A program made the position numbers and the translations under genes. Positions 39,420 through 51,637 of a stretch of 64,000 nucleotides of DNA are shown piece after piece. Positions within the stretch are counted from its first letter, which is position 1; each line of letters begins with the position of its first letter. Below the pieces are notes generated by a model. That model was given only the letters and a program-made list of their open reading frames with translations, was not told where the DNA came from and did not search any database. The stretch is from Chionoecetes opilio (lineage: Eukaryota > Arthropoda > Malacostraca > Decapoda > Majidae): positions 64,270 through 128,269 of the forward strand of contig JACEEZ010020921.1 in assembly GCA_016584305.1 (NCBI GenBank). The letters are read 5' to 3'.

Positions 39420-40250
39420 TTTATTTCACATACATATTTAATTTGAAGTCCTTACCTAATCAAAACCCATGTTCTATCGCATTGACACATTATCCCAGCC
39501 AATCAACTAACTAGGATACTTATCGGTGGATAGTAGGTTTACAATGCGGATCAGGGTTTGATTAATACTGCAATGATCTTGTGATCCGATGTGTCGCCCA
39601 TGTATGACAAGAGGCAGTGGGCTGGAAGCGAGTGTTTCGTTCGCGTCAGGTTGGTTATCACACCAAGTTATCCATGACGCACGGCTATCATCCGTGTGTT
39701 GATTCTAACACGATCCTATTGTCTTTACACTATATGTACAATTAACTCTGTACATAATCTCTTCTTATATACTACAAGCACGTATATATTAGTAAGAGAT
39801 GTTATCTTCACGGAGGGTCTGGGTGTACTGTCAGACAAGAACGTCTATTAACAATTGATGTTATCCTCTCAAGGGCTCGGAGTGTACTGATTCTCCGAGA
39901 GTGGGCGGTGAGCCACCGCTACCAATCCTTAGCCACGTATATTATTCCCTGTGGCCTAGAATCTAATGACGATAGCCAATGACCGCGCTCCAAATCAAGG
40001 TGCTAATTATATAAGTGCAAATGGTTAATAACCACTGGGAATATTAATTTATCCTATCCCAGTACTAATCATTTACTTAAATTACCTTAATTATTACCCA
40101 TTACCATTATAATTATATACATATCCCTATACACGCTCCCCCTATGACGAGTGGAAAATACCTCACTCACAAGGGGGGGGGGGAAACAAACTACCACTCT
40201 ACCAATTATGAGAGGGTGTTTGGTGGATAATTTTCCACTTATAACATGGT
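39420..40250. repeat. Unclassified interspersed repeat, copy 1
   Basis: Matched in pieces at about 51180-51490, 52540-52905, 55230-55270 and 57605-57710, for example AGGATACTTATCGGTGGAT and GTGCTAATTATATAAG. In the second copy the order is preserved but insertions separate the pieces. It could be an LTR or a MITE; no coding sequence or ends are defined. Confidence 0.6.
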
Positions 40251-41049
40251 AATATCAAGATCAAGATCAAGTATTGCTAAAGAGGTAAATAGTCATATGT
40301 ACAGATGAAAAAATGGTGATGAAAGACGTGTATGTGTGAGACGGGAGGGGATAAACTGTGGAGTCTTTATGCAGAATGGAAGGGTATGAGTTGCAGAACA
40401 AAGATTTTGGGAGGTATGGTAAGAATCAGAGGGGAAGAATGGCGAGGATGAGGACAGGATGTGGATAGGCGATGGAGTACCTGCTGGGTTGTGTGCTGAG
40501 GGGGGAGTGACAGTCTGTGGTGAAAGTGTAAAGAATTCTTGGAGACACGCGTGAGAGAGAATGAGGGCAGGGGCCCCTCAGTGAGGGGGGACCCCGTATG
40601 AAGTATGCAGGAGAGAAAATAAGGGAAAATAAAAAGCCTATTTTTTTGCTTCCCCCCTTTGCTTCTCTCCCAACGTACTATTTGTGGGGGAGAACGCCAG
40701 CCCAAAAGGGCTTCACCAGCAGCATCAGCGGGGTGACCCCCAACTCAAGCTCAACTCGTGGGTTCTCCCTTCCTCCTCTTTTGTCCTCTAGGTTTGGCCG
40801 ACCACCCCGGGGGGGGGTCCAAACCCCCGGCTAACCCCGGTACCCATTCACTGCTGGTGGACGGGGTTTGGGGGCTTTCAGGGTTTTTTTTTGGGGGCAG
40901 AAAATTTGTCTTATAACCGTAAAAACGTTACACCTCGCACCGGGAAAAATAAGCATTTTTACGTGTTTTCAATACCCGAGTTCGCGATCCCCCAAGTATA
41001 GCGCTATCCCTTGTGAAGAAAGCAAGGCCAAACCGTTGAGGGTACTGCA

Positions 41050-44000
41050 GTTTTTTTTTTTAGGGGGCCTAGCTGCACTCGTAGGGCCCCTCTCCATTTA
41101 AATTTACCCCCAACCCCCCTCTAAATTTGGTAGAGTGGTATTTTTATTCCCCCCCCCCCTGTGTCGCCCCCGGGTGCGGACTACGTGCCTGGCTATAAAT
41201 CTGGGGGCCCGGGTTTCGACCCCGGGCCGGGGCAAGTCGGTGACCACCTCCCAGCTTTTTTTCCCTTTCCTTTGGGGAAGGATTAAAAAGAAGAAGAAAA
41301 TGGATGTTTGGGTAACCTGGGGAAGGTAATTTTAGTAACCCGGGAGTACACTAGCCCTGTGCCCGGGGGTAAGGGGCCCCTTTCCCCCACCACGGCTCGG
41401 GGGGCAAATCCCACAGGAGGCCCCGAATGCCAAAACGAGCATGCGTATCTCCTCTTTACCTTTTTCTTTCCCCCCCTGTGGGGGGGAGGTAGTTCGCTCA
41501 TTGGGGGGGAGCGGGGAAATAAATATATATATAATTATAATGGTAAGGTTTTAAATTTATGAAATTTTAAGTAATGATAAGTACGGGGGATAGATAAAAA
41601 AAACATTCCCGTGGTTTAACCATTTGCACCTAATATTAAAATTTTATTTTTTGCAAGCTGAAAATTGGGGCCATTTTTTTTTTTTGGTGGGTTTTTTTTT
41701 TTTTCGGGGCTGGTGGGTGGGCGGTAAGAGGAGGCATTACACTTCTTTTCCCGTAGAGTAACATCTTCTCTAATCTTCTTGTTTAAATTGAGAAGAATTG
41801 TATAATTTTTGTACATATAAGTTTTAAAAAATAGGACATGTCTTCCGACTAGCGAATATCAGCGCTGCGTCTATTAAAGCTATAGTTTCCCCTGACGCCT
41901 CAGTGATTATATCCCGCTCATGAGGGTTTTGATAAACCCCCTGACGTCCACAACCAACACATTTTCCTCCGCCCTTCACCGCTGGTTGATCCGCACGCAA
42001 GCCCGAAAAACCAAGAACATTGCAGTATTGATAAGCCTTCACCCAATTCAACCCTCCTATCCCCCGTAATATCTTTTATACTGGTTTGGGGTATTTTGTT
42101 GGGATGAGATAACAAGGGGGGGGGGAAGGTAAGGTCTAAATTAATTAAATTTTGACTAAAATTTCCACTTCATTATCCTTAGGTTTATTTTGGGCCAAAG
42201 GCCTCCCCCAAAGAGGCGGTCAAACCCCCGGCTAACACCCGGTACCCTTTTACGATGGGTGGACGGGGGCTCGGGTTTTAAGGAAACAGCCCATCTGTCT
42301 CCGCTCCCCCCGGGGTCAAACCCCGGGGACTTCTGGGTTGTGAACGAGCGTGTTCCCCCTACCCCACGGAGTACCCTTGGTGTGGGGGTGTGTTTGGTGT
42401 GTCATTTCCCCCTGGCTTTCCACGCGAGCCAGACTCACGAGCCAGTTTTTACCCCCCCCGGTGCGAGCTTGGAGCTCATTATGACCGATCTTGGGCAAAG
42501 CTGGGGCCTATCACCACAACACCCATCCCCCTTTCTCAAGGGGGAATAAAATGCATAAATTTTTTAGTGAAAAATCCCGGGAGCATGGGGTTTGAACCGC
42601 CTACCACCGTGTTTGTGTTAATTTTCCAACTATGAATAAAACTTTTGCCTTAAAAGTTAATTAATTATAAAAATTTTACTTTTCTGTTTTAAAAAATAGA
42701 AAATGATATAAAAAGACTTTTCCCGCTTTTAAAATGCGATTTGTCAACACGCGAAAAACCTGTAGAGCCCCCCCATTGTCACGGTTTTACAGCTGCACTC
42801 TGCCCTGATGCATGTTTCAGGCAACACTGAGGCATTAGCTTTCCATGAGAACACTTTCAAGTAATATTAGTTACTTAAAAACTTTTCATACCACGTCAAA
42901 AGTTACCTTAACCCTTTTCCCTAAATTACCTACCCTAAAAGGCGGGGATAAGTCGACCAGGCTACCATCGACCCCATGATTATTAGCTCAAGATTATGGG
43001 TTAGGCCTATACTTGCCCTATAGCGGCCCATAAATACGGTAGGCTACTGGTGGCCAAATCTTTCAAATCTTTACCCCCGTAGTGTTGGTCCCGATATATT
43101 TGTAGATCAGAATTACCGGTTGTATTGTTAGAGGTGAGGTCGATGGTTGAGCGAACAGTGCTGGGGGCTGGGGAGCAGCCAAAAAGTTGTTGTTGTAGTT
43201 TTCTGACTGGCCGTTTTGTTTCCCGTGGGGGGTCCGGCCTTGTTCACAAACTGTGTATCAGCTGTTGGGAAAAAGCCTATGGTTTTGTCTATGCAAACTG
43301 AATTTATATAAATTTTTTTATTATTTATTATTTAAATTTTGGTTTAAAAATGTTAAATAATTTTACCGAACACAAGTTTTAGTTAAAATATTTTTGGAAC
43401 CTTTTGGAGTTACGGTAAATGGTTTTACACGTTGTTGTAGGCGATCCACTTTTTTGCCACTCGGTGGTAAAGGGGGTTCCTACTTTTCCTTGCCGTATAA
43501 TCACCCCCAGTTTTTGGGAGATTTTTTTTAGGCTCAAAGAGTCGCTTGTACGCCCCATTTTTCGGTAAATATTTTTTTTGTTTTTCATGTTTTACATATT
43601 TCTGCTGCCCTGAAAAATGTTACAGGGTATCTGAGACACTTATCTTTATGAGGTGTTAGATGCACTGGTTCCAACAAAAGGAAAAAATTACCCTGAAAAA
43701 GGTTTTTTAATTTTTTGACGTGGGGTTGTTAACTTTTGAGTTTAAAATTTATTTCGGGGAAGGTTTTTCAAAAGGTATTTTTTGACTTATACAGTTTTTT
43801 TTGGCCCCGAATATTTTTTTTGTCGGGAAAAGGGTTTAAAAGTTACATAGTAATTTTTAAGGGCCCTTTTTTACCATTAATTCAAAGGCATAATGATAAA
43901 TATCATTATTGGGGTTTGAAATTTTATACTATATGAATGACCTTAAATATGTATGTAACTATTTGACACTTTTTTGCTGTCCAAAGTACTACTATGGCCT

Positions 44001-44564
44001 TTTTGGGGCCCTTAAAAACTGTACAAAATCGAAAAAAACCCCGAAAAGTCTCTGGAAAAAAGCCACTAACGCAGGGAAATAAAAAAAAACCAAAATTCCT
44101 AAAAATTTTTTTATTTTTAAAAATTTTTGCAGGGGGAAAAAACAAAACATATTGACGGGGCATGGCAAAAAAAGGGGTTTCTTCACAAGCAGCCGGGGGA
44201 GGCAGGAGTCGTCTTCCCCCACCCACCCCTGTAGCCCGCCAGGGAGGGTACCGGTGTTTCGGGCGGCCCGCTGCTGCCACATGGCCACCCTGGGGAGGAA
44301 ATAGGAGTCTGAAATGTGCACTGAATGTGTCATGTGACGGATTAACCTTGACAATAAATCCTTGCTCGTAGAAATTGTGTGATATTTCAAAGTGCCTCAT
44401 ATATAATCTGGTGAAGAAAATTCATACTTATTACCAAACAAATACTATGTCATAGAGAACTATACTCTTGAGGGTAGACCCGCACGGCGCCTCTGTCCGT
44501 AGTAGGCCGACTGCCGCACAGCACAATTCAGAAGTGTTTAAAGCTCAAAATATATCACTTTCAC
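41050..44564. other. Indel-rich, low-information region
   Basis: Long runs such as CCCCCC, TTTTTTTT and GGGGGG, and repeat remnants with many single-base length changes, dominate. I see a tRNA-like SINE head on the plus strand (about 41175-41265, CCCGGGTTTCGACCC B box) and a degraded S2 SINE (about 42185-42385, minus). One unexplained frame is at 41824-42051. Nothing else is supportable, and frames here should not be trusted. Confidence 0.5.
41824..42051 (-). other. Unrecognised conserved-looking frame
   Basis: A 75-codon minus-strand frame with non-repetitive, balanced composition: WVKAYQYCNVLGFSGLR, GGGKCVGCGRQG with a CxxC pair, and EASGETIALIDAALIFASRK. It continues a few codons upstream. 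I do not recognise it. It may be a fragment of a transposon or host exon. Confidence 0.3.
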
Positions 44565-45078
44565 TTAAAGTAATCGTCCAGACCATTTCATCATTCCTGA
44601 TTTAATGCAATCAAATTATAGCCATTAGCGAGTATATCAACAATATGTTGTCACTTTTTGCATCCAGTCAGCCGTTTTTAAATAATCCGCAATCAAAATC
44701 TGCAAATTTCCCGAGCTCTCAAAACGCTCCTCAAGGCTTGCAGACGATGCAGCACGGCTCGGTAACGTCACAAGTGGAAGCCTCCTCTTCCCACGCTGAT
44801 CAGAAGCACGTAAACACAAGAGATAAAATAATAATATAGTACTTGAAGATTTTTGGGTGTTTCCGATAGATTTTTTTGCGATATGCCACATGCATGCATC
44901 CTTTATGGGTGCAGCAAGACAGCTGTGCCTTTCGAGAAAAGTTTGCACACGTTTCCGACTGATACGACAACGTTAAATGTGTGGAAGAGATTTGTGCGGC
45001 GGACTCGGGCAGATTGGAACGGGAAGTTGAAATTTGCAAGGATTTGTAGTGATACACTCACCACACACACACACTTAC

Positions 45079-47741
45079 TAGGGTGCCAATAAAAATCAAA
45101 AGTTTGAATTTTTCTTCCTGCTTTGGTGTAATGGTGCATCTATGCAAGAAACCATCGTATGCAAAGTTTGACCTCAATCAGTTGATATTTAGGGGTGGCG
45201 GATTACAACTTTGTTATTTACCCTTATGCACTGGCCTATTAAGGAGGGGATGTCATCTCTTGAAAGCGGACAAGCCGGACATCCCTTCCCCAGCAGGGCT
45301 GCTTGTCCCCCTCTTGGTGAGTATTAGCCCCTCGGTGGGGTGGGTATCATGGGGAGCCACCCCACTCATTGTGGCCGGCTTGGCCGGGGAAGGGAAGCCT
45401 TCGAGGTCCCGGGCTGTTGATGGCGATGGGCCTCCACAACTTGGAGGAGGAACTGGCGTTGTTCCTCGTCTTTGGTCAGCCGGAGGTTGAAGGACTGGAT
45501 GAGCGCCACTCCTCGCTCGGCTGTGTCGTTGACGACGCGAAGTCCCTCAATTCGGCGGCAGGCCTCGACGTACGATTCCTCTTCCTGCCACTTCCGAGAG
45601 TTGGCGGACAGGAAGTCGGTCTTGATATCAAGAGCTTCGAAGAGGCGGAGGGAATTTTTTGTGGCGACGGAGGGCAGTGTTGCCGCAGGAACTTGTGATG
45701 ATGGGAGGTTTATTCTCTTGGCGGGTTCCTCGGCTCCTTCATCGTAGAGAATGGCCTGTACAATTGCTTGTTTGTCGGAGACAGGGAGACGTGAGTCGAA
45801 CAGGGGACAGGCCAATGAGATCTTCGCTCAAGTACCAGAAATGGCAGCTCAGAGTGGTGAAGCAGGCCTTCCGAATACTTTCGTCGTGGTACTGAAGGAT
45901 GTCCTTAGCGAATCCAAGATCATTGGGGGGGAGCGTAGGATGGAACCGTCGATTCGAACCATCCGCAGGACGTAGATCTCGGTTGCGAACGATGAGAACC
46001 GTGGAGGGCTGACATTTCTCGAGGTGTGACGACTCCGTCAGCTGCTCCCGAAACAAGATCATCTTCAGAGCGTAAATGATACGCACCATCCAACGCGCTC
46101 GATGAAGCGCTCCGGGGCTACGAATCGAGGTCTTCGGAAGAGGCGCCCCCGAGGAAAAAGATGCTCAGCTCAGCGAGTTCCTTATAGTCGTCACGGGGCT
46201 GCTTTGTCTGAAGCAGACGTTTTCAAACCTTAAATGAGATCGTCCCCTTGGAGACCAGAGTCTCCGGCAGATCTTCTTGGTGGGAGGGTTTATTGCCGAC
46301 GGGTTTGATGTAAGACCAGTAGTCCTTGAAGCGAGAGAATATGGTGATCTCAGGACCAGAAGATGACTCCAAACACGTAGAAAAGGCCCTTTCTCAAGGA
46401 CAAGTTCGTGGACGTGATGACGGCAAGCAAGTGAAACGAGGGGTCGGCCGATCTTCTGTTGCAAGATGGTGCATGCCCCATTGATGGCTCCAGTGTTTGG
46501 CACTGGTTGTGTCAAAGCACATCGCCACGACTCGTTCTGGACCCCCCAGTCTTCTAGAGCCTCGAACACAGCTGAGCGGGCATTACCAGTTCCAAGTGCA
46601 GTTTCAGGACTCCTAGAGCTTCTCCACTCCTTCTCCTGTGACAGGATGGCGAGTCTTTCGGCGCGAGTGCATCGTCCTGAGGGAAAGGATCTTCCCGTCC
46701 TAATGAACATAAAAGGAACTGAAAGTCTCTTTGATGTCCTTCGCCAAAGTGGACCTGTACTTCGCTCTTGCCTGGCGAATGGACTCGGGATTCAGCACAA
46801 GCTCTTGTGGATTTATGGCCCAAGCTACTTTCCGTAGCTGCCACAATTTGAAGGGCTTGGCGGCTACTGACCCCAGTTCTGTCAAGGGCTCCGACGAGAT
46901 CAGGGGATAGGACGACTTCGTGCCCCGTGTCCTCAATCGCTTTGGTGGAGAAGTGACCCCGGCGTCGGAAGAAGAAGTCGATGTGTTTGGGAGCGTTGGC
47001 TGGACTTGATGACTCGACGATGACAACTCCAGCTCCACCATCTCTTCTCCTTTTGGCGTCTTTACGGCTACGTGAAGAGAGAGCTTTCACGTCGGCAAAC
47101 CGATTCTTTCAGCTTTTTTGTCCAGACCAGCCTCGAAACCCCGCCTCCCCCTTCTCCCGTGGGGAAGAAGGAATTCCTTGTCTTCAGGAATGGTCATCAG
47201 AGTGAGGGCGTCGGAGTGGGCGATGTCCAAAAGGTCTGGGGACTTTCTTGGAAAGGGCTTCTGTTTTTCGGCGGCGTGACTCCAAAGTTATTCTTGCTTT
47301 TTTCTCAGGATCTTCCACTCGTCGAAAAGTCCAGTAATCTTCCTCCTCACGCTAGTTTCTGCGATGGTGGGGATCCTAGCTCGTGTCCCAGAAGTCGAGG
47401 ACCCCCTGTCAGCCTCAGCTGCACTCTGCTGCACCTCTTCTTCTCTTCCTTGTGTGCGTAGAAAAAAAACGTCGGTAAAACGTTCCACGGCTGGGAAGTT
47501 TTGCTCCTGTGATAGTAGGAACACTATGGGGCCAGAAGCCAAACTTCAGTTTGCTTTCTCGTGGTTTATGACCTGAGGGCGAAAAGAGGAAAATGTTCAA
47601 GATCGATCCGCCACCTCTAAATATCAACCGATTAGCCTGAAACTTTGCACACGACAGTTCTAAGTACAAGGCAGAATACCCAAAAGTACGTGAAAAAATA
47701 TTGACTTTTAAAAATTACCCCTATGCGCTATTGGCACCCTA
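45079..47741 (-). mobile_element. Transposon X, copy 2
   Basis: Ends are TAGGGTGCCAATA and its complement TATTGGCACCCTA, 13 bp perfect, extending into longer imperfect arms (GATATTTAGGGGTGGCGGA near 45186; complement-like TCCGCCACCTCTAAATATC near 47608). Flanks ACACTTAC and ACACACAC match at six of eight positions, a probable duplication in a CA tract. Total 2663 bp, against about 2642 bp for copy 1 without its insert. Ends are more diverged than the protein motifs, suggesting a different subfamily. Confidence 0.82.
45366..47545 (-). pseudogene. Transposase-like protein of transposon X, copy 2
   Basis: Homologous pieces in three frames: a leader near 47542 with TSVRRKITGLFDEWKIL, then NTGAINGACTILQQKIGRPL and LACRHHVHELVL (about 46560-46400), YALKMILFREQL (about 46075), HFWYLSEDLIGLS (about 45830), and a C-terminal 149-codon frame from 45815 with EESYVEACRRIEGLRV. 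Shared with copy 1: NxGxxxGAC, CRHH, Y(A)xKMxLF and LWYLSEDLI. Many frameshifts; inactive. The C-terminal frame has no evident counterpart in copy 1, which stops earlier. Confidence 0.7.
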
Positions 47742-47767
47742 ACACACACCACACACACCCCACCACA

Positions 47768-47802
<35 letters not shown>

Positions 47803-47835
47803 ACACACACACCACAACCAACCCCACCACACAAA
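47742..47835. repeat. (CA)n-rich microsatellite
   Basis: CA and CCACACA tracts immediately right of transposon X. Confidence 0.95.
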
Positions 47836-47844
47836 CAGACAAAA

Positions 47845-48020
47845 AAAAATACAGCTTCCCGTATAGAAGCTAGAAGCCTGGAACAACCTTGATGCAAAAG
47901 TGATTAATGCAAGAAGTATTCAGGACTTCAAAGGCAGCTGGATAATAGTAGATTTGAGACGGGACAGTACGAGCATAGCTCTTTTCCTGTATGTTACAAC
48001 TAGGTAAATACAACCCCTAA
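47845..48020 (+). mobile_element. LINE 3' end with CA tail, copy 1
   Basis: Reads ARSIQDFKGSWIIVD then GTTACAACTAGGTAAATACA and runs into CA repeats. A near-identical piece lies at 48245-48432. The peptide resembles the conserved last codons of arthropod CR1/RTE-like ORF2. Confidence 0.6.
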
Positions 48021-48027
48021 AGGTAAA

Positions 48028-48122
48028 AACACACACACACAACACACACCCACGCACACACACACACACACACAACACACACACAAAACACACCACACAC
48101 AACACACACACACACCACACAC
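48028..48122. repeat. (CA)n-rich microsatellite
   Basis: Imperfect CA with CACCACA interruptions, following the LINE tail. Confidence 0.95.
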
Positions 48123-48244
48123 TTTTATAGCAGTTGTAAGAGCATCATGGGTTGGAAAAAATTGATAGAGAAGATCGTTTGTGTGGGGACGACAGAAGTA
48201 CAAGGGTCATGAGAAGAAATTGAAAAGGGGGACAACATGCAAGG

Positions 48245-48432
48245 GGATAAAAAAAAATTACAGCTTCCGTATAGAAGATAGAAGCTGGACAACCTTGATG
48301 CAAAAGGGAATTAATGCAAGAAGTATTCAGGACTTCAAAGGCAACTGGATAATAGTAGATTTGGCGACGGGACAGTACGAGCATAGCTCTTTCTGTAGGG
48401 TTACAACTAGGTAAATAACTAGGTAAATCACA
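48245..48432 (+). mobile_element. LINE 3' end with CA tail, copy 2
   Basis: Same sequence as the copy 0.4 kb upstream (GAAGTATTCAGGACTTCAAA, TTACAACTAGGTAAATA), followed by about 15 CA units to 48455. Two insertions or a local duplication. Confidence 0.6.
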
Positions 48433-48699
48433 CACACACACACACACACACACACGGTTTTGCTGTTGTGTTTTCCTGACCTTTTCGCGCCTCCAACAAA
48501 CGCGTCCCACATCATATCACCACCAAGACTCCATTTCCACAGTTTGGGTGTGAGGGCTCAACCGGGGGGGGCAGGCATGGCGGGAGCGTTGACGGGTGTG
48601 GGTGGGGTTTGGTAGGAGATGGGGTGTAATGGGTGGGACTGGGGTGTGGTTTAGGAAATGTGGTGGACTGGATTGTGGTAGAAAATGGGGTGGAAGGGC

Positions 48700-48898
48700 G
48701 TGTAACATTACTTGTGTAAGGGGTTTGTTGTGTGTAAGGGGGGTTTTGTTGTGTGAAAGGGGGTTTTGTGTGTAAGGGGGTTGTTGTGTGTAAGGGGGTT
48801 GTTGTGTTGTAAGGGTTGTTGTGTGTAAGGGGTTGCTGTGTGAAAGGGGGTTTGGGTGTGTGTAAGGGGTTGTTGTGTGTAAGGGGTTGTTGTTGCCG
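48700..48898. repeat. TTGTTGTGTGTAAGGGG minisatellite
   Basis: About ten imperfect 16-20-bp units inside family P copy 2, replacing what would be the middle of the transposase gene. Confidence 0.85.
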
Positions 48899-48980
48899 CT
48901 AACATCTGTTCGTCCCGCCTCGTATTCTAGTTCAAAACATTAGGGTTTGGGCTCCCATCACAATCTGAGGTTCGCTTTCC

Positions 48981-49166
48981 TCATAGTATACGCGGGGCAG
49001 CGTCATTTATTTCGGTCTCAGATTGAGCATCGTACTCTAGATCTGAAACACCGACAGATTCACTGTCTGACACCGAAGTACAATCGCTCATCATCAACAT
49101 TTGCGACAGGTGTCCACAGGGAGAAGACTGTTGTTTACATTGGAGCTCCTCCTGTGACGTCATCAA
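48981..49166 (-). pseudogene. Acidic N-terminal remnant of a piggyBac-like transposase
   Basis: A frame of about 60 codons whose second methionine begins MSDCTSVSDSESVGVSDLE and continues YDAQSETEINDA: an acidic, Ser-rich leader like those preceding the piggyBac catalytic domain. It lies where the gene start is expected, about 230 bp inside the TIR. A diverged relict is at the equivalent place in copy 1 (about 2040-2262). The rest of the gene is gone. Confidence 0.5.
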
Positions 49167-49543
49167 TAATATTCGTAGCTCTGTTGGAGGGAAGAAAAAA
49201 AATTCGCGCGCTTCTTAAAGTCGTGTTTTTACGGAAATAAGGCCTGGAAATCAATTATTTCTGGTGGATTAGGTGTTTTGCAACATAATTAGGCAAAACA
49301 AAAAATGGGTCTGGACGATTACTTTAAGGTAAATTTAGCTGAAATTTTTACCATGGTAATCTTTAGACTATATTTATTTAATTCTGAAGCTTTTAGTCGA
49401 AAAAGATTAGACACGCTAGAAGTGAGTCGAAAGAATGCAACGAAGTCAACATTCATTCATAAGACTACTAGGGGACATAAATTTTTAAACTTCAAAATAA
49501 GATGTTTAATCTGAAATTTAACCATAGCTTCCTAAACTGTATA

Positions 49544-49670
49544 CAGGGAGGTCCCGAAGATACGAGCAGTTAGGTTCCACCTGGTATACTCGTAAAGCGA
49601 AAAAACTCGTAAACGAAACACATAACTAATGGTAAAATAGAGGTTTGGTTCCAGGACCCCATCAAAATTG

Positions 49671-49702
<32 letters not shown>

Positions 49703-51053
49703 ATGTTTTTCAAGCTAAAATAAACTATAGCCCAAAAACAACAAACCACAGCGTCTATATTTACCTACACTGTACTACCGTTCTGTAGAAAAAAACCCTT
49801 CTGAAAGAGAAAATAGCAAACAAAATAACATATCTGCACATTAATTAAACATAATACATAAAGATGTCATCAAGCTCAAACATCAGTCACCAGCCAATGA
49901 CAAACTGTTTTTAAAAATTCTCGACCAATCACAAGTTCAGCGAGACATATTTCCGGGCAAGAAATGGCCATGCCAGACTGCCTCTCCGCCCCTGTCCCCC
50001 CCCATCTAAACTAATTCTCGTTTTTATTCGGAATGCTTTCGTTTTAAGGAGTTTTAATGTATCAGATTTTAAATAATAAGTAAGGGCCTTTTTTGCTAGT
50101 TTTTTGGTGTTAGAAGGTGTTATGGGGTTTGAAAAAGGAAATTTGTGTTTGGGGCGGTTGGGGGCCCGCGGCGGAATTTCCCGTCACCACTGCCCCCCCA
50201 GCGGGGCCCAGCAGTCCCCTCATATAACATTTTTAAATCCCCCTTTTTTTAAGGGTGACACCCCCGGTGCACATTGATTTAAATAAGAAGTGAAATTACC
50301 CCCCTTTAATTTTAAAACAAAGGTAAAAATAAAATAAAAAGACGTTTAAGCCTCCCAAACCCAGTGGGGAGGGTGGGGGGCTCCAGGGGCAGCCGCCACT
50401 AAAAATTTTGAGGAAAAACCCCCCGTCATTTCGCCCACCGGTGCCTTTCCTGAAAAACGTCGCTCCCCCCCTAGATAGCCCCACGGGTTTTCACCGGGGT
50501 TAGGATTCCCAAAGGGGGGTTCTCGCTCCCTACTAAATTCCCAAAAGAATCTATTCCCTTGGTTTAGTTTTTGTTGAATCCACCTCAGGCTTCGTGGGCT
50601 GGTCATGCTGCGCTGCTGCTGCTGCCAAATGTGGATGATCCCTTTCTTGATTTCACCTTTTTTCTCTAATATAATGAATCCTCCAAATGCAATCTATTTT
50701 ACATTCCCCTAGAAAAAAGTTTTTCATAGCATCCCAAAACAAAAATAAAAGCCTGGAGATTTCCCTACCTCTGCTAATACCAGTCCGGCACGTTGGCCAG
50801 TCTGCTGTTATTTTCAGATTGATTATCGCAACCTTAGGAAAAAAATTATAGTCGAAAATTTTTTTATTTTAGAAAATAATTGTAATTTATTTTAGAAAAT
50901 AATTGGTAATTTCTTTTGTAAATACGGGGTAATTTACTCACCCCATTTTGAATGTCAACATTGGATTTTCGATCTGTAATTAAAAATAGACCCTATTTAC
51001 ACATCTCGTATATCGATTCTCGTAATTTTATGTCGTATAAGGGGCCTCCCTTT
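49544..51053 (-). mobile_element. Family A element, reverse orientation
   Basis: Begins CAGGGAGGTCCCGAAGATAC, the complement of the usual right end, and finishes with the degraded left end GTATAAGGGGCCTCCC. Poly-A at 49671-49700 corresponds to the T tract of other copies. The interior matches the window start (CTCGACCAATCACAAGTTCA). The right half is indel-rich. Confidence 0.8.
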
Positions 51054-51523
51054 TTATATATATATAATAATATTATAAATAATATAAAAGGAGGAGAGAG
51101 GGGGAGAGAGGAGGGGGGAAAAAGAGGGGAAGGAGAGAGAGAGGAAATTTATGTACAAAACAATTTATTTGAGATCTTACCCATAGAAACCCTTGTCTTT
51201 CTACCCGACACAAACCCCACTGTCAACTAAAATAGGATACTTATCGGGGGATGTAGGGGTTAATTGGGTTTTTAGGCTTATCAATATGCAAAGTTTGGGG
51301 TTTTTCAAAGTGTCGCTTTTTGATCGAGGCCACAGGTGAAGGACGGGGGGGGAGGCGTTATTGTTTGGGCGTCAAGGGTTCATAAACCTCACGGTGCGGC
51401 GATTATAATCCTGAGGCTCAGAGAACTATTCAGGCTAATGACGCAGCGCGTATTTGCTTGGCGATAAACCGACCATTGTTAGCCTTTATGACAAAAAGAA
51501 AGTAACACAAAAATCATTTCCCC

Positions 51524-51592
51524 CACCTCTATTTCCCGGATACGGGTTTTCCCGGACAAAAAACCCAGTCCGGGGATTTTCAAAAGTCCCAA

Positions 51593-51637
<45 letters not shown>

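Larger units (their letters stand above)
39021..41047. mobile_element. Family C element, copy 2, rearranged
   Basis: Starts CAGTACCCTCCCGAGTTTTA after TA with GCGAGTTTC words repeated. The presumed right end is GAGGGTACTG at 41038-41047, degraded and not followed by TA. Inside are SINE S1 (minus), a repeat of about 830 bp shared with 51.2-57.7 kb, and the inverted module (about 40690-40915) seen in copy 1. The right half is indel-rich, so the boundary is tentative. Confidence 0.55.
44569..49323. mobile_element. Family P (piggyBac-like) element, copy 2, containing transposon X copy 2
   Basis: TTAA at 44565-44568 and 49324-49327 and the same 16-bp TIRs as copy 1. The left part (to 45070) matches copy 1, including GCATGCATCCTTTATGGGTG. 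The right part (48900-49323) holds an N-terminal transposase remnant. In between are transposon X, LINE tails with CA repeats, and a minisatellite. Confidence 0.88.
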
